11,308 nucleotides of DNA from positions 1-11,308 of the forward strand of contig CAZHCK010000079.1 in the NCBI GenBank assembly GCA_964530915.1, read 5' to 3'. Position numbers and translations under genes: made by a program. Source of the DNA: Cloacibacterium sp964530915 (GTDB lineage Bacteria > Bacteroidota > Bacteroidia > Flavobacteriales > Weeksellaceae). The notes beneath the pieces were generated by a model. It was not told where the DNA came from and did not search any database. It saw nothing but the letters and a program-made list of their open reading frames with translations. Below are positions 6,577 through 11,308 of this stretch, piece by piece (the stretch's first letter is position 1; each line of letters begins with the position of its first letter).

Positions 6577-7587
6577 TTAAGAAATTATAAATTGGAAAGT
6601 AGTGTTCTGCTGATAAGTTTCGCCTTTTCTTAAAATAGCATTTGGGAAATTTTCGTGATTAGGAGCATCTGGAAAAACTTGAGTTTCAAAACAAATTCCG
6701 CTTTCTGTGTGATATTCTACCGATTCTTTATTTTGAAGTTCAGCAGAAGTTTTTCCGCCAATGTAAATCTGTACAGCAGGTTGGTCTGTGTAAACTTTCA
6801 TGGTTAAACCATTTTTCACACTTTCTAAAATAGCTGCAGGTTCTGTATTGTTCTTTAAAACAAAACAATGGTCTATTCTAGCCACTACGTTTTTAGAACT
6901 TCTGAAATCAAAAGTGTGGTTTTCCATAGGTATGAAATTTCCTGTAGGAATGTTTTCTGCATCTAATTCTAAGAATTTTTCAGCATTAATTTGTAATTTT
7001 TGGTCAAGAGTATTTCCTGAAATTCCGTCAAGGTTAAAATATGCGTGATTGGTGAGGTTTAGAAGCGTGTCTTCTGTAGTAGTCGCTTTATATTTGATAT
7101 TTAATTCGTTTTCATTAGTTAAAGTATAGGCTACTTCTATGGTAACATCTCCAGGATAAAATTCGTTGGCTTTGCTTAGATAAGAAAAGGTAAGCGTATT
7201 GGTTTCTTCGTTGTAATTTTCAAAATTCCAAGCGATGTTACTTAATTGGTATTTTCCGCCGTGTAAATGGTGTTTCCCATGGTTTTGGTCTAATTGAATG
7301 GTTTTTCCGTTCAGTTGAAATTGAGCGTTTTTAATTCTTCCTGCAAATCTTCCTACCACTGCATTAAAATATGGAGAAGCACCAACTTCGAATGCTTTTA
7401 TATATTCATCAATCGAATGGAATCCTAAAACCACGTCTATTTTACCATTTTTGGCGGGAACATAGAGCGAAAGTAGTGTTGCGCCATAATTAGTGATGTT
7501 TGCTTCTACTCCATTTTTATTAGAAATTTTGTATTCTGATACATTGTTTTTGACTGGTGTAATAATTACATTATTTTTAGAATTCAT
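6577..7587 (-). CDS. galM: Aldose 1-epimerase (galactose mutarotase)
   Basis: Interconverts alpha and beta anomers of galactose/glucose. 336 residues, the normal length for the family. Visible active-site landmarks: GRFAGRI at 79-85 with Arg84, GKHHLHGG at 104-111, N-H-A-Y-F-N-L at 180-186 with catalytic acid His181, Asp239-His240 (DHCFVL), and Glu301 in CFETQ, the catalytic base, followed by F-P-D-A-P-N. No signal peptide or lipobox, so cytoplasmic, unlike the secreted mutarotases also known in Bacteroidota. The ATG is the reverse complement of 7585-7587. It is transcribed alone, diverging from the pseudouridine synthase gene and converging on the prenyltransferase. No other galactose or sugar-uptake gene is in view, so its pathway context is unknown. 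Confidence 0.95.
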   Translation of the reverse strand: MNSKNNVIITPVKNNVSEYKISNKNGVEANITNYGATLLSLYVPAKNGKIDVVLGFHSIDEYIKAFEVGASPYFNAVVGRFAGRIKNAQFQLNGKTIQLDQNHGKHHLHGGKYQLSNIAWNFENYNEETNTLTFSYLSKANEFYPGDVTIEVAYTLTNENELNIKYKATTTEDTLLNLTNHAYFNLDGISGNTLDQKLQINAEKFLELDAENIPTGNFIPMENHTFDFRSSKNVVARIDHCFVLKNNTEPAAILESVKNGLTMKVYTDQPAVQIYIGGKTSAELQNKESVEYHTESGICFETQVFPDAPNHENFPNAILRKGETYQQNTTFQFIIS

Positions 7588-7605
7588 TCAATTTTTTTAA
7601 GATTT

Positions 7606-7613
7606 CAAAATTA
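7606..7613 (-). promoter_or_regulatory. Candidate -7 promoter element for galM
   Basis: On the minus strand TAATTTTG fits TAnnTTTG, 18 bp upstream of the galM ATG. No TTG is visible at the usual -33 spacing, so confidence is modest. Confidence 0.4.
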
Positions 7614-7691
7614 AGTATTAGTTTGATTAAATTCTTTTTTTTGGTGAAAAATCATAATGATTTATGACAAAAATGTTAAAACTTATTTTTG

Positions 7692-7699
7692 TACCTTTG
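7692..7699 (+). promoter_or_regulatory. -7 promoter element of the pseudouridine synthase gene
   Basis: TACCTTTG matches TAnnTTTG and lies 16 bp before ATG 7716, which implies a very short leader. This also argues against the in-frame TTG at 7689 as a start, since that codon overlaps the promoter. The 128-bp gap 7588-7715 serves two divergent genes and is otherwise featureless AT-rich sequence. Confidence 0.65.
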
Positions 7700-7715
7700 C
7701 AAAAATTTATTATTT

Positions 7716-8708
7716 ATGAGCAGAGAAAGAAATTCAGGGAAAAGTAACAATAGAAATTCTGAGAGGAGACCTTCCTCACCAAAAAGCTCAAAACCTTCAT
7801 TTGATAAACCAAAGAGAACCAGAGGAACTGACACCCCGAAAAGAGGTGGCGAGAAAACTTTTGATTCTAGAGAGAAATATGTAAAAGGTGATCTGAAGTT
7901 AAGCAAAAAGCCTTTCAAAAAATTCGAAAAAGACGAAGACAAAGCAAAATCTTTCGTTCAGAAAAGACGTTTGGAAAAGCTCTCAAAATCTGAAAACAAA
8001 GAAACTATTCGTTTAAATAAATATATTGCCAATTCAGGGATTTGCAGTAGAAGAGAAGCAGATGAATTGATTGCTCAAGGTTTGGTAGAAGTAAATGGTA
8101 AAGTAATTACAGAATTAGGTTACCAAGTACAGAAAACAGATAGAGTGGTTTTTGACGGGCAAGGAATTACACCAGAAAAACCGGTGTATGTTTTACTAAA
8201 CAAACCAAAAGGTTATATTTCTACAACCAAGGACGAAAAAATGCGCAAAACCGTAATGGATTTAGTGGCAAATGCTTCGCCTTATCGTTTATTTCCTGTT
8301 GGAAGACTAGACAGAAGTACCACTGGAGTTATTCTATTGACGAATGATGGACACATGACAAAAAAATTGACGCATCCATCATTTAACATGAAAAAAATCT
8401 ATCACGTTACCCTTGATAGAAAAATCTCTAAGGAAGATATGCAAGCCATTGCAGACGGAATTAGACTAGAAGAAGGTGTAGCAGAAGTAGATGCTATTTC
8501 TTACATCGATGGAAAACCTAAAAATGAGGTAGGAATAGAAATCCACATCGGATGGAATAGAGTAGTTCGTAGAATTTTCCAGAAAATGGGCTATGAAGTA
8601 GAAGCACTAGACAGAGTAATGTTTGCAGGACTTACCAAGAAAAATGTGAAAAGAGGCTACTGGCGAATTCTTACAGATTTAGAAGTCAACAATCTGAAAA
8701 TGTTGTAA
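7716..8708 (+). CDS. rluB: RluB/RsuA-family 23S rRNA pseudouridine synthase with long disordered N-terminal extension
   Basis: Converts a specific uridine in ribosomal RNA to pseudouridine. From ATG 7716 it is 330 residues. Residues 1-95 are a low-complexity, Lys/Arg/Ser/Glu/Pro-rich, probably disordered tail that may bind RNA. An S4 RNA-binding domain follows at about 98-145 (I-R-L-N-K-Y-I, then SGICSRREAD at 107-116). The catalytic domain holds LLNKPKGYIS at 160-169 and GRLDRSTTG at 196-204 with catalytic Asp199; WNRVVRRIFQKMGYEV (280-295) is the family's C-terminal signature. RluB (U2605) is the closest bacterial fit, though RluE/F or RsuA cannot be excluded by motif alone. A TTG 27 bp upstream is in frame but overlaps the -7 element. 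Own promoter and own terminator: monocistronic. Confidence 0.93.
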   Translation: MSRERNSGKSNNRNSERRPSSPKSSKPSFDKPKRTRGTDTPKRGGEKTFDSREKYVKGDLKLSKKPFKKFEKDEDKAKSFVQKRRLEKLSKSENKETIRLNKYIANSGICSRREADELIAQGLVEVNGKVITELGYQVQKTDRVVFDGQGITPEKPVYVLLNKPKGYISTTKDEKMRKTVMDLVANASPYRLFPVGRLDRSTTGVILLTNDGHMTKKLTHPSFNMKKIYHVTLDRKISKEDMQAIADGIRLEEGVAEVDAISYIDGKPKNEVGIEIHIGWNRVVRRIFQKMGYEVEALDRVMFAGLTKKNVKRGYWRILTDLEVNNLKML

Positions 8709-8725
8709 TAAAATAAAGAAATTAT

Positions 8726-8757
8726 AGAGCGTTTTATAACGCTCTTTTTTATTTTTT
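8726..8757 (+). terminator. Intrinsic terminator of rluB
   Basis: Stem AGAGCGTT / AACGCTCT around a TTAT loop (8726-8745), followed by a T-rich tract (TTTTTATTTTTTT). It lies 17 bp after the stop codon and separates rluB from the four-gene run that follows. Confidence 0.88.
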
Positions 8758-8769
8758 TGCCTAAAAAAA

Positions 8770-9228
8770 GTGAGAAAATCTTTACACAATCTTTCTGACG
8801 TAAACGAAATTATCAATAGAATACATCTTCTACATGAGAATTCTCCTAGAAAATGGGGAAGCATGACTATTTCTCAAATGATGGTGCATTGTGCTAAAAT
8901 TCTAGAAGTTCCCAATAAAAATTTGCAACTGAGACATCCTCATTTTCTAATTCGGCTTATTGGTGTAGCTACCAAGTACGAGCTCAGAATTTTCAATAAC
9001 GGAATTCCGCATAATATGCCCACTTTCAAAGAAGTGATAGTAAACGAAACCTGTGATTTTTTAGAAAGTAAAAGATATTTATTGGCAACTTTAGATGAAT
9101 ATGTTTGGAATGCATCACAAAATAATTTACCCAAAACTCACCAATTATTCGGGAAAATGACGAAATTTGACTGGGGATTTTTAGAGTATAAACATCTTCA
9201 TCATCATTTAAAACAATTTAATGTATGA
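8770..9228 (+). CDS. DUF1569 protein (DinB/YfiT-like four-helix fold)
   Basis: 152 residues starting at GTG 8770 (next Met is residue 32, inside the conserved part). Pattern of the DUF1569 family: W-G-S-M-T-x-x-Q-M-x-x-H-C near 29-41, the H-x-L-F-G-K-M-T segment at 124-131, W-G-F-L-x-Y-K-H at 135-142, and H-L-H-H-H-L-K-Q-F at 142-150. His40 with His142 and His146 could form the three-His metal site typical of the DinB superfamily; that superfamily includes bacillithiol- and mycothiol-dependent transferases. The function of DUF1569 itself is not established. Its TGA overlaps the ATG of the YtxJ gene by 4 bp (ATGA), so the two are almost certainly co-translated. No clear promoter in the 12 bp after the rluB terminator; transcription may start within the T-rich tract. 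Confidence 0.85.
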   Translation: MRKSLHNLSDVNEIINRIHLLHENSPRKWGSMTISQMMVHCAKILEVPNKNLQLRHPHFLIRLIGVATKYELRIFNNGIPHNMPTFKEVIVNETCDFLESKRYLLATLDEYVWNASQNNLPKTHQLFGKMTKFDWGFLEYKHLHHHLKQFNV

Positions 9229-9611
9229 GTATTTTTAATAATTTATTTGGCGGAAATTCTAATGGCTCTTCTTTGAAAGAGTTTTGGGATGAAATACAGT
9301 CTTCAGAAGATTTAGAAAATGCAATAGAAGCATCAAAACTAGGAAAAGTAGTGATTTTCAAACATTCTACAAGATGCATGATTAGCAAAACAGTTCTTAG
9401 AAATTTTGAAAGACAAATAGAATCAGAAACGCTTGATTTGCCAAAATTTTACTATTTAGATTTATTAAATCATCGAGATATTTCTAATGAAATTACCCAA
9501 AAATTTTCGGTGGTTCATCAGAGTCCACAAATTGTAGTCATAGAAAACGGTCAAGTTATTCATCATTCTTCACATGATAATATTGATTTAAGTCTTATCT
9601 TAGCATTATAA
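9225..9611 (+). CDS. ytxJ: Bacillithiol-system redox-active protein YtxJ (monothiol thioredoxin-like)
   Basis: 128 residues with a thioredoxin-like fold. After a short variable N-terminus (1-18), the strand VVIFKHSTRCMIS (42-54) carries the single Cys51 in the S-T-x-C-x-I-S context characteristic of YtxJ. Ser100-Pro101 before QIVVI is the likely cis-proline pair next to the active site. A monothiol site fits a glutaredoxin-like role in removing bacillithiol from protein mixed disulfides; in B. subtilis this is the proposed (BrxC) function. There are no other cysteines. It starts inside the stop codon of the DUF1569 gene and lies 11 bp before the Crp/Fnr-family gene. It implies that the host makes bacillithiol, although no bsh genes are in this window. 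Confidence 0.88.
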   Translation: MSIFNNLFGGNSNGSSLKEFWDEIQSSEDLENAIEASKLGKVVIFKHSTRCMISKTVLRNFERQIESETLDLPKFYYLDLLNHRDISNEITQKFSVVHQSPQIVVIENGQVIHHSSHDNIDLSLILAL

Positions 9612-9622
9612 AAACAAAACAA

Positions 9623-10201
9623 TTGGAAAATTTTCAATTTCAAATTTCTAGATTACTTGATGCTCCTATAGAAATCGTACAGTTTTGTAGTGAGAAAATC
9701 AAAGTAAAAAACGTACAAAAAGGCGAGTTTTTCTTACAACCCGGCGAAGTATGTAATGATACATTTTTTGTGAATAAAGGCTTACTAAGAATGTACAGTA
9801 TTGATAAAAACGGAAAAGAACACATCTTGCATTTTGCTCCCGAAAACTGGATTTTAGTAGACCGAAGTAGTCTTTATCTTAATCAACCTTCAGATTATTA
9901 CATAGATGCAGTAGAACCTTCAGAAGTTTTGGTGCTTTCGCCAGAATATTTTGATTTTTTAGCTGAAAATCAACCTTCAGTTATTGTAAAACAGAATGTT
10001 CTATTGCATAAACATGTAAGCAGTCTACAAAAAAGAATTACTCAATTATTGGGTGCGACAGCAGAAGAAAGATATGTAGATTTTTTGAAAACTTATCCTA
10101 ATATTTTTGAAAGAGTTCCACAATGGATGGTGGCGTCTTATCTAGGAATTACCCCAGAAAGTTTGAGCCGTGTGAGAAAAGAATTGGTACGGAAAAAATA
10201 A
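9623..10201 (+). CDS. Crp/Fnr-family transcriptional regulator
   Basis: 192 residues: cyclic-nucleotide-binding-like beta-barrel (about 20-110, with KGEFFLQPGEVCNDTFFVNKG around 33-53), a dimerisation helix (about 115-145) and a C-terminal winged helix-turn-helix whose recognition segment is VASYLGITPESLSRVRKEL (170-188). The barrel lacks the G-E...R-S/A phosphate-binding cassette of true cAMP receptors, having ENWILVDRSS instead, and the only two cysteines (22 and 44) cannot form an FNR [4Fe-4S] site. The effector is therefore unknown, as for many Bacteroidota members. The start is TTG 9623, giving MENFQF; the next Met is residue 57, inside the barrel. It lies 11 bp after ytxJ, so probably in the same transcript and possibly regulating it. 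Confidence 0.9.
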   Translation: MENFQFQISRLLDAPIEIVQFCSEKIKVKNVQKGEFFLQPGEVCNDTFFVNKGLLRMYSIDKNGKEHILHFAPENWILVDRSSLYLNQPSDYYIDAVEPSEVLVLSPEYFDFLAENQPSVIVKQNVLLHKHVSSLQKRITQLLGATAEERYVDFLKTYPNIFERVPQWMVASYLGITPESLSRVRKELVRKK

Positions 10202-10228
10202 TTTTCTATATTTATCAAAAAAACACAA

Positions 10229-10492
10229 ATGGAATTTAGTAAATTGGTCAAAGGATTCGAAGTCTCTGAAGAAGGGCATAAAATCGGGCATATCGATTTT
10301 AATATTGTAAATGGAGTGATGAAAATTACTCATACAGAAGTAGATAAAAAACATTCTGGTAAGGGAATTGCTACAGAATTGGTAAAAACTGCTGTAGAAT
10401 ATGCAAGGCATAAAAACTTAAAAGTGAAACCACTTTGTTCGATTGCTTCGCATGTATTGAAAAAGGATAATTACTCAGATATTTTAGAATAA
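10229..10492 (+). CDS. Small GNAT-family N-acetyltransferase (YjdJ/NATD1-like)
   Basis: 87 residues, the size of the minimal GNAT group (Acetyltransf_CG type). The order is V-x-x-G-x-x-I-G-H-I-D-F (about 10-24), the strand K-I-T-H-T-E-V-D (32-39), then the acetyl-CoA pyrophosphate loop KHSGKGIAT (41-49), the helix ELVKTAVEYARHK, and the K-P-L-C-S motif (67-71) with Cys70. All of this follows the minimal family closely; the native acceptor is unknown. ATG 10229 is the first codon after a 27-bp gap from the regulator gene. A strong bidirectional terminator follows 1 bp after the stop codon, closing the run that begins at 8770. Confidence 0.88.
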   Translation: MEFSKLVKGFEVSEEGHKIGHIDFNIVNGVMKITHTEVDKKHSGKGIATELVKTAVEYARHKNLKVKPLCSIASHVLKKDNYSDILE

Positions 10493-10493
10493 A

Positions 10494-10519
10494 AAAGGAA
10501 CTTCAATTGAAGTTCCTTT
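10494..10519. terminator. Bidirectional intrinsic terminator between GNAT gene and scoB
   Basis: A perfect palindrome with 11-bp arms (AAAGGAACTTC / GAAGTTCCTTT) and an AATT centre, between two convergent genes. T-rich sequence follows on the plus side and the A run at 10489-10496 reads as a T run on the minus strand, so it can stop transcripts from both directions. Confidence 0.9.
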
Positions 10520-10534
10520 AGTTTTTAGTTATTT

Positions 10535-11191
10535 TTAGAAAAGCATTTCTGGTACATTTTCGTCAATGATTAATTTTCCAGCAGTAGCTTTTTTAATATC
10601 TTCTACAGAAACTCCAGGAGCTCTTTCTAAGCAATGAAATGCGCCATCTTTTACTTCGTAAACACCTAATTCTGTTACGATTTTTTTAATACATTTCACT
10701 CCAGTTAAAGGCAAAGTACATTCTGGTAAAAGTTTGCTTTCGCCATGTTTGTTCACTTGTTGCATGGCTACGATAATATTCTTCGCCGAAGCCACTAAAT
10801 CCATTGCACCGCCCATTCCTTTCACCATTTTTCCAGGGATTTTCCAATTGGCAATATCTCCATTTTGTGAAACTTCCATTGCGCCAAGAATTGTTAAATC
10901 TACTTTTTGAGCTCTAATCATCCCAAAACTTGTTGCGCCATCAAAAATAGATGCTCCTTTTAATAAAGTAACGGTTTGTTTTCCTGCATTAATAAGGTCT
11001 GCATCTTCTTCGCTTTCCAAAGGAAAAGATCCCATTCCCAGAATTCCGTTTTCAGATTGTAGCACTACATTAAAACCTTCAGGAATGTAATTCGCTACCA
11101 ATGTAGGAATGCCAATTCCTAAATTTACATACGTGTTGTTTTTTATTTCTCTTGCAATTCTCATTGCAATTTGTTCTTTTGTTAAAGCCAT
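10535..11191 (-). CDS. scoB: 3-oxoacid CoA-transferase subunit B (succinyl-CoA:3-ketoacid CoA-transferase)
   Basis: 218 residues, full length for the beta subunit of the heteromeric enzyme that moves CoA from succinyl-CoA to acetoacetate in ketone-body/ketoacid use. Signature features: N-L-G-I-G-I-P-T near 23-30 (oxyanion/CoA side) and QSENGILGMG at 45-54 with Glu47, the nucleophile that forms the glutamyl-CoA thioester; G-G-A-M-D-L near 127-132 and L-P-L-T-G-V-K near 160-166 are also conserved. The substrate is inferred: acetate- or butyrate-type CoA-transferase subunits look similar. The ATG is the complement of 11189-11191. Subunit A normally sits immediately upstream in the same direction, but no scoA reading frame appears in the 117 bp before the window edge. 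Confidence 0.93.
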   Translation of the reverse strand: MALTKEQIAMRIAREIKNNTYVNLGIGIPTLVANYIPEGFNVVLQSENGILGMGSFPLESEEDADLINAGKQTVTLLKGASIFDGATSFGMIRAQKVDLTILGAMEVSQNGDIANWKIPGKMVKGMGGAMDLVASAKNIIVAMQQVNKHGESKLLPECTLPLTGVKCIKKIVTELGVYEVKDGAFHCLERAPGVSVEDIKKATAGKLIIDENVPEMLF

Positions 11192-11198
11192 GATAAAT

Positions 11199-11230
11199 AA
11201 TTTGAAAATTTGAACATTTTAAAATTTGAA
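11199..11230 (-). repeat. Four tandem 8-bp units in the scoB leader
   Basis: In plus orientation AATTTGAA, AATTTGAA, CATTTTAA, AATTTGAA in exact 8-bp register, ending 8 bp from the scoB start codon. Similar in character to the 7-bp array before the prenyltransferase gene, but with another period. No coding or Shine-Dalgarno content. Confidence 0.7.
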
Positions 11231-11231
11231 A

Positions 11232-11308
11232 ATGATTAATTACGCTCCTTTACTTGTGGAAATTATTTTTGATAAGGGCGTCGGTGACATTTTCGTGGTC
11301 CGGGTGGC
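11232..11308 (+). other. Beta-carbonic-anhydrase-like coding fragment running off the right edge
   Basis: The plus-strand frame from ATG 11232 to the edge encodes 25 full codons including VEIIFDKGVGDIFVVRV. This closely fits the segment of beta-carbonic anhydrases just after the zinc-binding C-x-D-x-R motif, the F-D-x-G-x-G-D-x-F-V-V-R-x-A-G-N stretch. The C-x-D-S-R that should lie about ten residues before F-D is absent; the frame reads M-I-N-Y-A-P there. The last 35 bases are far more GC-rich than the rest of the window. It may be a decayed or truncated gene, an alternative start of a real gene continuing to the right, or an assembly chimera at a contig end. Confidence 0.45.

Noticed and set aside
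6800..7048. Open frames antisense to galM, and similar long antisense frames over the ClC, aroF and rsgA genes
   Set aside because: They are shadows in strongly supported genes, with no family features of their own.
7689..7715. TTG 7689 as start of rluB
   Set aside because: It overlaps the TACCTTTG promoter element; ATG 7716 is the better start.
11250..11308. Minus-strand frame ending at TAA 11250-11252 that could be the tail of a gene upstream of scoB
   Set aside because: Its 18 residues resemble no subunit A terminus, while the plus strand of the same bases matches a beta-carbonic anhydrase segment.

Overview
The window reads as an ordinary chromosomal stretch of an AT-rich Bacteroidota bacterium, most likely order Flavobacteriales and probably the Weeksellaceae (Chryseobacterium/Cloacibacterium-like). 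Grounds: codon use is strongly A/T-ending; promoter elements match the Bacteroidota -7 consensus TAnnTTTG; Shine-Dalgarno sites are weak or absent; and the gene content is typical (fused DAHP synthase-chorismate mutase, a mevalonate-pathway-type GHMP kinase next to a UbiA-family prenyltransferase, an RluB-type synthase with a long charged tail). The genus is a guess from gene content, not a database result.

Layout. 1-227: C-terminal end of a gene entering from the left. 263-1672: ClC chloride/proton transporter without CBS domains. 1783-2862: aroF-type DAHP synthase fused to an AroQ chorismate mutase. 2948-3562: unrecognised three-helix membrane protein lying between two perfect 48-bp direct repeats, each made of an intrinsic terminator plus about 23 bp of downstream sequence. 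3638-4564: ribosome maturation GTPase rsgA. 4652-5578 and 5650-6543: GHMP kinase and UbiA prenyltransferase, a likely isoprenoid pair. 6577-7587 (minus): galactose mutarotase. 7716-8708: large-subunit rRNA pseudouridine synthase. 8770-10492: compact four-gene run of a DUF1569/DinB-like protein, YtxJ bacillithiol-linked thioredoxin-like protein, Crp/Fnr-family regulator and small GNAT protein, closed by a strong bidirectional terminator. 10535-11191 (minus): subunit B of a 3-oxoacid CoA-transferase. The right edge (about 11232-11308) is not the expected subunit A. In the plus direction it encodes a beta-carbonic-anhydrase-like fragment, and its last 35 bases are much more GC-rich than anything nearby.

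Functionally the window mixes housekeeping genes (shikimate pathway entry, 30S maturation, rRNA pseudouridylation) with isoprenoid metabolism, sugar and ketoacid catabolism, and a small thiol-redox/regulatory operon. There is no CRISPR array, prophage, transposase, tRNA or rRNA. I found no convincing multi-gene undescribed system. The points most worth a second look are the repeat-flanked membrane gene, the DUF1569-YtxJ coupling, the kinase-prenyltransferase pair and the anomalous right end.
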